Origin: Homalodisca vitripennis
Taxonomy: Eukaryota; Arthropoda; Insecta; Hemiptera; Cicadellidae
DNA length: 64,000 bases
NCBI RefSeq assembly: GCF_021130785.1
Contig: NC_060210.1
Coordinates: 183,984,001-184,048,000, forward strand
Direction of reading: 5' to 3'
Made by a program: the position numbers and the translations under genes. Shown piece by piece: positions 45,401 to 58,240 of the stretch. The first letter of the stretch is position 1. Each line of letters starts with the position of its first letter. The notes under the pieces were generated by a model that was given only the letters and a program-made list of their open reading frames with translations, had not been told where the DNA came from and ran no database searches.

Positions 45401-46015
45401 CAAATGGACTTTATTACAGTAGTAAATCTTTTACAACTATACAATACCACGTTTGAATTATTTGCGCTTTTTAACCGCACCGTTTAAATAACAACTGTAT
45501 CCTACAATAATATTGGATTCCCGTTACATTTATTAACCAAATACTTGCATATTAACCTTGTTCTACATTTATGACTAGTGGACGAAGTTGAAAAACATTC
45601 TCAATAAACTTAAATGTGATGTTAAGTTTGGCTCGATGTACCTACCATTTAGTGCACCGTCTGAAATGTAACAGACTGGACGTCTTAAATCTGAACTCCA
45701 CGTCCATCTGAATCCAGAAAAACCGAAACATTAAAATATCTTGACAACACTATTTAGTACTGTTCAAGCATCACTACTACCATGATACTTAGATAGAGAC
45801 AGTTTATGGGACAGAGCAGATATCCAGTGTCATCTAGATGAAGATGTATTCTCATTTTTTCATCAGATGTATGTACTAAATTTCAGAAGCTGCACTAAAT
45901 GAAAATTAATATGGAACCTAAGTCAATACTTGCATTAATTACAAATTTTAGTAAAGAAAAAATACTATAGAACCTTGATTTATACTTAAATGATTTTCTG
46001 TTAGCCTTTACCTAA
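42461..46015. other. Unannotated DNA, no gene recognised
   Basis: Somewhat less AT-biased islands occur at 43,270-43,500 and 44,090-44,460, but the frames there (43,294-43,488; 44,458-44,643; 44,673-44,855; 45,135-45,329) have no recognisable domain. A short TATACATACATATATATA tract is at about 44,960-44,982. Confidence 0.4.
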
Positions 46016-46019
46016 CCTT

Positions 46020-46356
46020 GCAAGGTCTTACGTACAAAAACAACACACTGTAACCGTTGTCACTGAGGTTTTATGTTCTGCGAAAGAATAAATTATTGTT
46101 TAGAAAATGGTGGTCTGGTAATGACATTATCTTATCTACTAATGCCGGCCAACTGCGCGAAATGCGGTGGTAGCACTTCTGGTGCTGTCAACAATGCTGA
46201 CGACAGATGAATTTCATCCCAAGAGGAAGTGCCTAACACGTAAGAGAATAAAATCCAAAAGCGTCTGATCTTAATTTCTGAAGGAATCAAATAATGGAAT
46301 ATATCCATGGAAACGTTTTAGTTATTAGTCGTGCGCCTTTATCATGCAAGACATTT
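46020..46356 (+). repeat. Left arm of a 335-bp inverted repeat
   Basis: Reverse complement of 47,435-47,772. Shared blocks: TTCTGCGAAAGAAT, CTTATCTACTAAT, GCGAAATGCGGT, CAATGCTGACGACAGA, AAATTCATCCC / GAATTTCATCCC, AAAAGCGTCTGATCT, AATCAAATAATGGAA and GGAAACGTTTTAGTTATT. The arms enclose about 1.08 kb without a long open frame. Either long terminal inverted repeats of a non-autonomous transposon or two inverted repeat copies. Confidence 0.8.
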
Positions 46357-47434
46357 AGATCCGAGACTGTCCTGACGACATCGACACCGAACTCGTCAAC
46401 GGCTCTATTGCGTTTTTAATCATAATTATTATTATTTCAAAGATACGCCAAGGTAAAAATAATAAAAATTTTATGTAGCTTTTATGTAAATTTTGTGAAT
46501 GTAGTCTACATTAATTGTTTTAATATTTTCTTACCCTTTAAAACATCATACAAGAATACATAACTCGTTGTATTGACATAAGCTGTAAAACACTCTTTAA
46601 AATACCCATAGGAAGCATTTTAACAACATCCGCTAAACCCATTACCGACAAAGAAAATTTAGTTTTATTCTTTTTCTATGTTTTATGTTAATTTGTTTTA
46701 TTTTGTTCCTCGGTAAATCAAAGACATGACTTATTAAAAAAGACGTAACATTATTTAATAAAAAAGGTACGATATTTTCCTGCTTATGAAATATTGAAAT
46801 GAATTAAAATCAAGAAGAAAATATGTCATTAACGATTTCAAATATTCTGTTTTTTTTTTAGAAAACGTTGCCAAATATGTCCATGTTATCTGCTCTATGA
46901 CTCCTACACAAACTCTTGATAATGTTTTGATTTTTTTTTTATTTCTTGCGTTTTTCTACAATCAATTGCTCTACTATGAATTGTCTTAGATGTATTGTGC
47001 TATAAAAACAAATTATTTATTTGAAAATGTGTCGTTACCAAAATACAATGATATATTAATAACATGTATCATGTGGGGGACGGTTAAGTAACAATATTAA
47101 TTAACCATTAACTGTTTACACATTTGCATGTGAAAAAATGTGAGTTTAGAATTCGCAATTTAACATTCTGTTTCGATGAAGTGTTCATTTACTCTAAATG
47201 CGCTGTGAGACCTGTCTGCCAATCAAAGGTCCCTTAATGATGATTTCTGATTGGTTGTTTTAAATTAACTGACAAAATTACACTGGCCTCCCTTGCCGGC
47301 AACGGTATAGTTTAATTTAGCTCAATTGTTTTTGAAATTCCATAACTCAAACTATGTTTAGTAACGAATTGATGTTTCTCATAGCGGCAGTCACAGTTCT
47401 CGTTACAATTGTAATATTAATATGTAAATCATTA
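46357..47434. other. Spacer between the inverted arms
   Basis: About 1.08 kb, AT-rich, no coding frame of note. A less AT-rich patch at 47,200-47,310 contains GGCCTCCCTTGCCGG. Nothing recognisable as transposase. Confidence 0.5.
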
Positions 47435-47772
47435 AAGAGGCCACTTTAGCTCACGAAAAATAACTAAAATGTTTCCATATGGATTTCATTATTTGATTTC
47501 TCTATCAGGTATTTCAGATCAGACGCTTTTTGATTTTATTCATTTGCGTCATAGGCTCTTCCTCTAGGGATGAATTTCGTCTGTCGTCAGCATTGCTGGA
47601 AGCCCAGGAAATGATACCGCATTTCGCTCTGGTGGTCGACGGAATTAGTAGATAAGAATAACGTTGCCTGATAACCATTTTTCTAAAAACGAATTAATTC
47701 TTTCGCAGAATATAAACCCTATGTGATAACGATTAAAGTGTGTTTATTTTCGTATGTAAGATATTTCAAGAA
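47435..47772 (-). repeat. Right arm of the 335-bp inverted repeat
   Basis: Counterpart of 46,020-46,356; the match reaches from AATAACTAAAATGTTTCC near 47,460 to CGTATGTAAGATAT near 47,751. Estimated identity by eye is in the range of old, diverged arms. Confidence 0.8.
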
Positions 47773-49975
47773 GTAAGACAAAGACAAAGACGCTTTTTGT
47801 TGTTTTTGGCTTTTGCCGAAGGGATGTTTTCTCTTTTATTGTGATTAAAGTTGACTACAAAATGTACACTACATTTTAACATATTTATACGAATTAGAGA
47901 ATTAACTTCAAAGTCTGTCCAAGGACACCTAATAAATCACCGCTTAGTTACTAAATAATTTATAAAGCTATATTACAATTATCTTATGAATAATCTATAC
48001 AGATTTAACTACTCCAGATTTTGTCTCTTAAACAGTGCCAAATTCATATTTTAGACCTAGCTTAAATATGGATGGCTATTAAATTACGAGTGGGTAATCG
48101 TTTGCTCAGAAAATATGGATATTGTAATTAATTGATTCACAGGTTTAACCCAGACCATTGCCTTGGGCCAAGAGAGTTATAACTACTTCAATTTAGCTAG
48201 GCAAATACGGTATATTATACATACTTTCATTTGTAACAACCTTATTACGAAGCACGCACACATGGATGCTTGTATATTATTCATTTCATACACGATAAAC
48301 CACAGACTTGATGCTTTCCTCTTATACATTTACAAATACTACAGATTTCCCAAGTGGACTTTTGTGTTTAATGTAAAAGACTTGCTACATAAATGAAAGA
48401 ACCCTCTAGTTATCTATAGAATGATTTAATCACAAGTTGCACTTTTTAACCAGATTACTCACAGTTATCAATTTGATTTTAACGCAATGAATTCTTGAAC
48501 ATTCTCAGTTTCCCAGAACACTGTAAGATCGGTCACTTCGATAGACTGAAATTCAGCCCACATGACCACAAAATAAGGCGTTGAATTTTGTTTAGCTGAA
48601 GTATTCGTTTTTAGTTTTGCGGTTACGGTCTCTAATATTTAAAAAAAGTGGTTAAGTAGTTTTATAATTTTAAAATTAAGTTTACGTATGCAAATACTTC
48701 AAATAGTCTATTACATAGAAAAAATATAAATAAATAATGGCTTAACTTAAGCCGTTGCAATTTGCATCTTGGTATTTAAAATTAAGATGTTACATTTTGA
48801 AGAAATAAATCATCTTTAATAGTTTAAAACTGTTAGCGAATAAAAAGTTTAAATTTTTATGGAAAAAACGAGAAATTGTCATTATACATAAAATATAGCT
48901 TTTAAAATTTCACAGATATCTAATTTTTCAACGGATGGTGTTTATGAAATAAATATGATTTTAATAGTATTTTTTAATCTACTTCAGTCAATAATTCATA
49001 ATGATTCACTAATTCGTTATCTTCATGATGTGACGGTTCGGCAGTCTTTGTGGTATAAGAGAGTTAATGGTTTAACTAGAGGAGCTTTTGACCCGTTTGT
49101 GTCCTTATAAAGTAAATAGGCAATTTAACACGCCTATCCTACTATCCTACATGTTCTAGAGGAATTTTTCTCCTTACCTCATAGAATTATTTCAAACAAC
49201 TTTAAACATCCTAATTTTATAAAATTGAATATATTTCAGAAATTGGATAATTTTTTAGGTTTGGAATAGTCCTTCCTCTTATGATTACTTAAGGTAATAA
49301 TTAGATGTTAAAAAGTTTCTTACTCCAAAGGCAATTATAGTTTACACAAATAAGATGAATATTATTTACTTTCTTTTATCGATGGTAAACAGACCCAATA
49401 CAAAATAAGTCACAATTCAGTTTCAGTGTTTTGTATTATTTCCCTTTATGGTATATACCTTTTTAGGTATAATATTAAATTCAAATAGCGCAGGATCTAA
49501 AATTAATATACAAAAGGTCCTGCATACTTGATCGGAGAAGTTTATTCCGATTCAATACCAACATGACGTGCGCAAGGAGAAATGGCTGTGGAAGAATGAT
49601 GACCATTCCGTACCAGGTTACCTTGTTTACTGAAGTTTCCGTCTTGTTTATGTACAATCAACAACACCATATTATTCTTACGCTGTTCCTTATAATAATA
49701 TTTACCAAATGTATAAGATAGCGTCTACAATCAGCCGTAATGCGAGAATAATGCATATAATATACATCATTTGTAATGCAAGTCTTCGCATCATACGATG
49801 TAGTAAAATATTCCAATTAAACCAGGTTCTGAAATACGACAACTACTTGAGTAACTCAGTTTTAAGCCCTGTTAGTCACAGAAAGGACTTGGTAACTTCG
49901 GAAAAGCAGCTTAGCTTTATTGTGTTTATAAATCCTGACAGCTTAGACGCCTGGAGGATTAAGACTCCGTTGTTT
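47773..49975. other. AT-rich DNA, no gene recognised
   Basis: The frames at 48,163-48,396 and 49,709-50,017 have no known motif. No supported feature. Confidence 0.4.
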
Positions 49976-49980
49976 AGTAG

Positions 49981-50470
49981 GTATTTCAAGAGAAAATTCT
50001 GTACAGTAACAAATTAATTCACTTGCTTTTCTTTCCTTTACCTGTCAAAATTACGCATTCACGTAAATATTTTATTAATAATGGTAGAAATTGTATTATT
50101 AAACTGCATAGGACCCTAATTCCTCATGAGCATCAAATGGAAATTGTATTGTTTAGTTATAGTAATAAATTCGTAATTCTTTACATTTTACAGATTATTT
50201 TATCATCCATTTTATTTCCCAATCAAAATAATAGGTATTTCAAGAGAAAATCCTGTACAGTGACAAATTAATTCACTTGCTTTTCTTTCATTTACCTGTC
50301 AAAATTACGCATCCACGTAAATATTTTATTAATAATGGTAGAAATTGTATTATTAAACTGCATAGGACCCTAATTCATCATGAGCTTTAAATAGAAATTT
50401 TAATAAATTATTAATTCTTTACATTTAACAGGTTATTTTATCATCCGTTTTATTTCCCAATCAAAATTAT
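49981..50470. repeat. 254-bp tandem duplication, two units
   Basis: Unit 1 is 49,981-50,234, unit 2 is 50,235-about 50,470. Both start GTATTTCAAGAGAAAAT and share CTGTACAGT, ATTCACTTGCTTTTCTTTC, AAATTACGCAT and CGTAAATATTTTATTAATAA blocks through to TTATTTCCCAATCAAAAT. Unit 2 is about 20 bp shorter. The frames at 49,709 and 50,023 end on the same repeated text (RYFKRK...TVTN), a consequence of the duplication rather than evidence of genes. Confidence 0.9.
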
Positions 50471-50904
50471 ACCAGGGTAGGAGTACGCCACACCACGTGA
50501 TATTTGATGAATGCATGCAAAATATCAATTAATATGGCTAATTCCATTCTCGAGATGCAATGGTACGAACACGAGTTTCATCAAAAATGATTTTTCACAG
50601 AACATATTCTTTTAGAAATTAAATTAGTTCAGTTTTTCCAAAATACATGTATGAGAACTTTTTTAATTCTCTAAAGTTTTTCTACATCATATTCTCATTT
50701 TCTCCATTAAATTGGTTTTCAAGTAATAGTAACAGTCTACACATAAACTCAATATAATGTTGTCGAATGTGTTGTGATAGTTAGGCCACATTAGTTAATA
50801 CATTACTTGTTTAAATCTCGTTATGTGTCTATAGAGTGGGATTACAGTTATTTATTCCATTAATATCTCGTTTCCATCATGATTGCTCAATTTAAAAATA
50901 TTCG
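50471..50904. other. AT-rich DNA, no gene recognised
   Basis: No supported feature. Confidence 0.4.
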
Positions 50905-51370
50905 CTTTTTTGTTCTCTTAGGACAAGAAGATTATAAATTGCACTTAGTCCTGTAAGAACCTTTGCGCTGCTTCCGGAGTGACAGGATATTCAGGATGGG
51001 TAAGGTTAGGGAATTAGGGCCGCCTCCTATCGAGATCCATGAGGAAGAATTAGGGCACTACATCTCAAAGTCATGTCTCCCCGGAAGAAGGGGAGGCCAG
51101 CTATGAACCAACCTCTCCAGTCAAAGTAGCCAGGGGGTGGCACACCCTTGTTGAGGCTAGCAAGAACCTCTGAGATTAGGAAACAAACCCCACCAACTCC
51201 AACAGTCATCTCCCAAAGTAGACTAGACCTATCGAATTGCCCATGAACCCCAGAATCTCGACATTTGCGGTTAGTGATGTGCTGCTCCTGGACATCTATA
51301 AGGTTGCCCAGATTTAAGTGACACATCGGTTTTTGCTGTGCCCAGTGGTGGGTTCAATTGGAAGGTATAA
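50905..51370. repeat. Interspersed repeat family G, copy 1
   Basis: GC-richer than its surroundings and clearly homologous, in the same orientation, to 59,799-60,190. Shared blocks: CTTTTTTGTTCTCTTAGGAC at the sharp left boundary, GCGCTGCTTCCGGAGTG, GGGCCGCCTCCTATC, TCAAGTCATGT / TCAAAGTCATGT, GAAGAAGGGGA, GGCTAGCAAGAACCTCTGAG, GTAGACTAGACCTA and GAATTGCCC. A B-box-like GGTTCAATTGG at 51,351-51,361 hints at a tRNA-derived SINE or the tail of a LINE, but no A box or RT is seen. The minus-strand 99-codon frame inside is not matched by an intact frame in copy 2. Confidence 0.7.
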
Positions 51371-53755
51371 ACCAGCCAGAAGTGATCCCTACAGGGTTAT
51401 AAATTATAAAATATTCGCTTACTGTCAGCCAAAGCCCATGGAATGAAATGCTGCAACATCGTTGAACTCATTGTTTTGCATGTATAAATGAAGCTTCATG
51501 CAAAATTTCAAGTTTATAGGTCAGTTCTTCATGATAAGGTGCGAACAGACATAAATTAAATTTTTGCTGTCTCTATCGAGTGATAACCTTTGATAAAACT
51601 CAGCCAAGTATAGAGCATCAGGAATAAGATATACGTTTAAATAAAATTATGTTTGTTTTAATCATTCTCAGAAATAAAAAAAATGCTCTTCTAACATGTA
51701 TTCCTTCGAATAACATTAATAAATATTCTATTCTTTATAACTTTAAATCTCTAAACTTTCCACTTTCTTTGAGTTTGGACACAGCTTGTTTTACATTAGG
51801 TCCTAGAATATATTAAATTATATTTTTTATGTACGCAATATAGTTAATAAGAAGACTATTTTGAAATAAAGAATACAAAATAAATTTTCAAAACAAAGTT
51901 TGCTATTAAACACCAAAAATATGAATCATGCAGACTTTACGAAACAAGAATTATTTACACTGAATAAGAAATACGTTACAATTATCTAAACTTGAAACAA
52001 ATCAATAGAATGGACATTCATCAATTAAATCTAAACGACAAAGACGATATTCATGTCAACGAGATCCCGGCAATAGTTGGTTTACAAACAATTGTTTTGT
52101 ATTGTATAATAAATAATGTTTAAAAATTAATTTTAAAGTTATATTTTTGTCAGTATTAGGTATAAACTTATTCCATCTATTGAAAACTAGAAATGATATT
52201 TTTAAAACAGAGAAACGTTTAATGAAATGTATTTGTATATTGAGCGCCAGAGGTTCACATGCTTCTTTAAATATTGAATCCTTTCCGAATTGAATTGCAT
52301 TTCAACGTTCAACTAATAACATCTTTAGCTTATTTTCAATCTGATATATCTAACACACTCCTATAACGTTGACTGAGGTTTTGGAAATTGTAATAATCAA
52401 TTAAGTTCAATGAACCCTAACGTATTGAGGGTTACTCAAGGTGTTTTATTGTTTATTTAAAAGCAGAGTAGTATATCGTATTTTACGTTACAGTTTTAAA
52501 ACTGTTGGTAAAACTTCGCTCATCGGTCTGCAGAAATATTATGACTTAGATTCTATTTCCAGGAACATTCCATGTGTTGATACAGATGGCATTTCTCTCG
52601 TTCTAACATGCTGTATCCAACCATGGAGAATGTTCCTCGTGCGCTATGAGTATTAAACGTCAAAACTTTTTATCTGAGTGGAAAGAGTTAAGCGGTCTCT
52701 GTCAGGTGACTTCACATTGTTGTATAGCGCAACGAAGCACCGAATGAATCAATGGTCGTAGACTTATGAAAAAGTTTTTAGAGACGGGTTCAACAGTCGA
52801 CCTTAAAATTTCTGGACATATTAAAGCAATTGGTTTGACGGAATCTCAAGGTTATTGCTTTTAAGTCTGTCTAAAGTGGCTTCTTAGTGCGCAACTATAA
52901 GGAGCTTTGGATTTTTTGTTTCCATAACAAGTTTTATAACACTTAGTTGAATAATGTATTGAGCCGTTCATCCCCAGGTTAAGTTTTATGCTTCTTAGCT
53001 CTAATTTTGCCCGGTAAAATAAGACATTCTTTGATTCTGACTTTTAAACTATCGACATTCTTACATTTCAAGTAACAGGCTATCCTAGTGCAATCATCCA
53101 GCAATCAGTGTGAAACAGCAAAGTTTTAACGATGTAAATCGTATTTCATGAATAAAAATTTTAGTGATCTTTAGCTTACAACGTTATAACGTTGATTTTT
53201 TTTAAACTCGACTTAAAATTGGTTTATTATAGAATTAAATCTTAGTGTATGACAAGTGAGTTTTCTTTGAAAAGTAATTTTACTAATGGCGAACTCCACT
53301 ATAACTCACAAAAGAATTTACAATCTTTATTGACCGCGTTTTAACTAAAACTATTCAAAATAAAATTTTAAGTAAATATTTATAAGCATCATGTATAAAA
53401 TAAACGGGTTATCGAAGAACCTAACAGAACGTAAAGAGCTAACGCTTAGACAGTTGGACGGATTTCCCATTAAAATTTAGAATAAAAAATCAATAGACTT
53501 CTCCCTTGGACCAAAATGAACATTTACTAAGTTTCAAGTCTCTAAAAACTTTTTATAGATGATCAAACCTTTGGAGGGACAGATAACCACGATGCGTTTT
53601 GAGGAGGACCGAAGGTTCTTAATAAAGTGAATTATATAATTCAAATTTCGATAAACGTTACATTAAAAGAGTATTATACTTTTTATTTCTTCTTATAAGG
53701 TCTAATTGATAAATTTAACCATTTTAGTGCTAGAGATAAAAAAAATCCATGTTGA
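51371..53755. other. AT-rich DNA with one dispersed repeat fragment
   Basis: Bases 51,480-51,605 match 5,210-5,420 (AATGAAGCTTC block). The frame at 52,441-52,656 has no recognisable motif. No other feature seen. Confidence 0.4.
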
Positions 53756-53819
53756 GAAGTGCCGAGTTATTTTTTGTGTGACTATGCGAAACATTCCAGA
53801 AGTTTTTGGACAAAAACGC

Positions 53820-55015
53820 AAAGTTTTAGAAGAAAATTTTTATAAAATTTATTTTTTATCATAAAAAGTTTCTGTTTACTTCTTTTTACAGGAAAATATA
53901 TTAGATATCAGAAAACATTAAGCATTATAATATTTATTTTATTATAATTTTTTTTTCATTACTTTAAGCAGCAACATTTCGACGGAAACAAAATAAAATT
54001 CAAATATGGGGTGGAAAAATTTGTATAAAAAATTTTTATTTATAAACTAAAAAAATCACTTTAAACATCAAAATTTCCGCGGAAATAAAATAAAATTCAA
54101 GTATTAGGTAAACTAATTATTATAAAAAAATGTTATTTTGAGATTTCATTACTTTCAATGATAAATAGAATTTTAAAACAACCCAAAAATCATGTGTAAT
54201 AACTTAATAATTTACCGTAAACAAAATTTTTATAAATAGTTAATTTCTAGGGATTAGTTTTAGTAATATACAAGGTTTCATATAAATATGCATTTAAAAT
54301 TTATTTTTTATAATTAAAAGCTTCTTTTGAATTCTTGTTAAAGGTGAATAAATTGTTCTTTGTTTGAAGGTTATTTTTGACGATGGAAGGATTGTGAAGG
54401 AAACAGGATTTTTCCGGATATTTGCCATCGTTCAGTGAAACAAGAAATCAGTAACACTACGTTTCGAGATCTGCAATCTGATCTCTTCTTCAGGTAAAGA
54501 ACTAACATAATACATAATTACAAACTAGGTTAAAATAAACAAATCTTACCAAAGCGTTGTGGCACGCCTAAATAAAAAAATTAATTAATTATTAATCAGA
54601 AAATATTTACAATAAGATGTTTATATAATGTAAAGAAATAAAAAAAAAACATTTTAAACGGTGGCTTTTCAACGGTGACAAATTATAAATCCAGTTTAAG
54701 GTAAAATAACTAATATACAACAAATTTATTTTTAAAATTTAATACTTTTATGATAAAGAGCATTAAAAACACCCTAAAATCAAATGTTATAACGTAATAT
54801 TGTACAATAAACACAATTATAAAAATTATTCAAGCGCTAAAGGTTTGTTTTGCTAAAAAACGCAGGGATTTGGAAAATATTTAATTGAAGTTTATTTTTT
54901 AGAATAAAAAGCTTTTTTTAATTCTTTTCAAAACTTTAGTACTTTAATGATAAAAGCCATTTAAAACAATGCACAACCATGTGTAATATAACAATAATTA
55001 CTAAAACGAAACTCA
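53820..55015. repeat. Degenerate tandem/duplicated AT-rich block
   Basis: Related text recurs in the order 'CATTACTTT ... GCAACATTTCGACGG ... AAAATTCAA', seen around 53,960-54,010, 54,060-54,100 and 54,645-54,700. A second element, 'ACTTT-AATGATAAA ... ATTTTAAAACAA-CC ... TGTGTAATA', is seen at 54,150-54,205, 54,742-54,795 and 54,935-54,985. Units are heavily diverged and of unequal length. A copy of family E interrupts the series at 54,400-54,500. Confidence 0.5.
54400..54500 (+). repeat. Repeat family E, copy 2
   Basis: Better preserved than the copy at 21,128-21,235: ACAGGATTTTTCCGGATATT, TTGCCATCGTT, ACACTACGTTTCGAGATCTG and CTGATCTCTTCTTCAGGT. It was probably a transposon end inserted into the older AT-rich block. 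Confidence 0.6.
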
Positions 55016-57450
55016 AAACATAAACATAACCTTATTCTGGCAATTTTAAAAACAAACTCCACAACACTGTCTTCATGGACACTCGGAAGTGACTGCGAAC
55101 ACTTTTTTTATTAATTTTAATATCTAATATAGCTTGGAAACATTTTAAATTAATAAAAATGCACAATTATATGACCTCAAAAACGCTCCGCTAATCGTCT
55201 CGACACCGCGATCGCGATGCAACTAAGATAATGTTGAATTTTAGTTAGTGTTTTACGTCACATAACAGCGTTTAAAAGTCGAAATAATAGTTGAAAAGGT
55301 TAGTTTATTTAATTTATTGGAATTTTTTATGGTATTATTTGGTATGGGATAAGTTATAGAGGTACTACAAATGAAATAGAAATCGTCTCGGAGCGAGACT
55401 CTCGGCACTCAAGCGTGTTTTTAAAATCGTCTCGTAGGATCCCTGGCACTCAAAAGGTTAACATGCTTATTAATTTTAAGATCCACTGACTCTAGGAGGG
55501 CAACCTCAGTGGAATAAAAGGTTACCGATAGTATAAGAATGCTATATGTGTTGAAGTGAATAATTATACTAGTATAATTAATTTAAATCAATCATAAATA
55601 TTGACAAGCTACTTCAGGACTGCTTTCTTTATACGTACAATAAACACCCCTACCTCCCCTACCTCAGTACAGACAGACAATGGGGCGAGATTGTTGGTGA
55701 AGTAAAGGAAAATGATTGCTTATTGTTACCTGAAGTTTACAGCTGCGAGCTCATTAGCTCTTTGTGTACTTAGGTTAGGTCAAGAATTTTGACAACCCTC
55801 CTTCCAACTCAGGACTTTTACTAAGTAATAGACCCTTACTAATTGCTCTTTGTCTTTTTTTCAGTTCTATTTCACTCAAGGCTGTCCTAAAGTTGTTATA
55901 CAACTGTGTATTCACTCAAGCACAACTATATTAAGTACATCAGTATAATTCATTTATTTTTACTACTTATTTTTTATTTAGTGGAAACTTTGTTTATAGA
56001 GACGAATAATAATTAAAGTCTGCCTGATCTATGGCAACAATTAACACGCTAGACAAACTCCCAACGTACCAAGACAGACTCAAAGGCGACAACAACCGGC
56101 GCCGGGTATACATAAATCATACTAGCCAAACGCCTGCCAAACTGGCGATGCAGTAAAAACACAAAGTTCAAAGGCTACTTAGTCTCTAAAACGTATCTAC
56201 TTGTGTTAATTTTTTTTTTAATTATGGCCAAATTTATTATAAAGAATTAATTTAATTCATTTATATTGAAATTAATATTAGAATTAATAAAAAATTAATT
56301 AATATTTATATAGAATTAATTTAAAATGAAATTATTTAATTTATTAAATAAACTCGTATTAACATCTTTAGTGCTGCTTATCACTATCCATATCTACATA
56401 TACCAACAAATACATCTTGACTAAAAGGGATTATATTCCACACTTCCATACACAAGTTAATTTAATTTTATATCTCCTCAAAAGCTCACCACCATCTTAT
56501 ATTGAATAAAGTTGAACCAATCGGTGATCATTATGAAGATTCAGTTATCAATATTAATGTCTGCTTTTGACAAATCTTAACATTCTTCTTTTTCTGTTCT
56601 TGTTAATTTTTAAAGAACCTTAAAATAAAAGATTAGAACTCCTGTGATAAGGCAAGGTGATATTCACCACTGATTGATTGATGATCAACTAATCAGAATT
56701 ATCCTTCGCTCCCCTCCACTCTTCTTTATAGTAGGATGTGTATTACTCGTAATATTATATTATTGTAGATGTCTTGGTCTTAATATTTAAGCAACTATAA
56801 ATAAAACACATACAAATTAATACATATGTAATATATAAATACACATGCATTTTTAAGCCTGTTTTGAGAGTTACTTTTTGTACCTATTATTTTCATTTTT
56901 TCATAAAGTATAGTAATGGATTATAATTCATCTAACTACATTCAAGTAAAAAAGTATTATTACCCTGTATCGTCTTTCCTTAAGTTTATATATAGTCCAA
57001 AAGATTTCTATACATGGATTCATTTGGGAAGTTTTACGGTTTTGTTTTATATTAATAAAGGAGATTTCTAAGTATATTGACTAAGTTTCGTTTCCATAAA
57101 AAAAACTTGCGTGCAATGCACTTATGTGAAAATTGTGAATCCCAATGAACTATATTGCAAATATATACATTTGTATACTCATTTTGCTGATTTAGTTATT
57201 GTTAAATAAAATTTGTTTATTTTAGTTGAATACTTGAAATAATATTTTAATTCAGACTGCGTTATAGAGTTACAGTTTAACTTCTGGTGATTAATTGATC
57301 TAAACATGTAAATTGAATTAATGTACATAATGCAGTTATGATATTCAGCAAATAAAAAAAATATTTACTTATTAGTTGTACCTTCATTTTGATTTTGAAA
57401 TATTCTGCAAAAAGTAGTTTCTTCAGTATTGAAGGATTTGTGCATTTCGT
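55016..57450. other. Unannotated DNA, no gene recognised
   Basis: Bases 55,190-55,450 carry two related GTCTCG-containing blocks (ATCGTCTCGGAGCGAGAC, then ATCGTCTCGTAGGATCC, each followed by GGCACTCAA), a short imperfect repeat about 46 bp apart. A GC-richer patch at 56,030-56,160 has no coding match. Confidence 0.4.
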
Positions 57451-57454
57451 GATT

Positions 57455-57640
57455 AAATTAATTTCTCAATGCGCTTACCACATCAATCAAGTAGCAAGGC
57501 TGCTGTGATTATAAGCCAAAATAAGAACGGGATCTGCTCGTGGAACGTTTTTGTCAGGAAAGCACGTTTCTCATTTAGTTTAAGCATCTTAGTTACAATT
57601 TCACAAGAAATCTTGGTGTTTGTTTTATTTATTAAGAAGA
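57455..57640 (+). repeat. Repeat family C, copy 4
   Basis: Shares GCGCTTACCA, CAAGTAGCAAGG, GTGATTATAAG, AATAAGAACGGGATCTG and GGAAAGCACGTTTCTCATT with the other copies. The 71-codon frame starting at 57,469 is this repeat. Confidence 0.7.
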
Positions 57641-58240
57641 TAGAAAAAATTAAAATGCTAAAATATTCAGTATATATTTTGTAAGGAAAATACTTGATTA
57701 CAAAGTCATAAATAAAATGTATTTATTAATTTAATTTAATTATTCTACTATTACAAAACATAATAATACTAAATTTGAATTAACATACTAGTAATTGGTA
57801 TTTTTATAATTAGAGCCATTTTAATAAATCAATAATTAATTAATATTATAAAACAAAGTATAAAACTAAATTTTAACCTAAATACATGAAATATTCAGTT
57901 TTAACTTTATCAAATCATACAAAATTATTTATTTTTATATAACGACTTTTATATTATTAAACAGTCTTTAAATTCAGGTGTATTGGAAAATGGGAGATAA
58001 AAGAAAAGAGGTTATCGGCAAAGTGGAGTGTTTTTAGTTTGAGGTGTTTATTGGACAAGTGAATTTGCAGTAAATCCCGCCTTGCAGTAAAGTGGAGTAA
58101 CAGTTCATGTTCACCGACACTTGAGGGTTTTTATGTTCGAGAGATCCTCTTCAATCGTTGTTAAAATGGAGAAGTCTAACTCAACCAATTTGTTTTTACA
58201 CCTAGTGTGTCTTTGATAGCTTGTTTTACTAACTAGTATT
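57641..58240. other. AT-rich DNA, no gene recognised
   Basis: No supported feature. Bases 58,015-58,110 repeat AAAGTGGAGT twice about 75 bp apart. Confidence 0.4.

Noticed and set aside
51027..51326. 99-codon minus-strand frame in repeat G
   Set aside because: The second copy of the repeat does not keep the frame and no domain is recognised; likely a chance frame in GC-richer repeat DNA.
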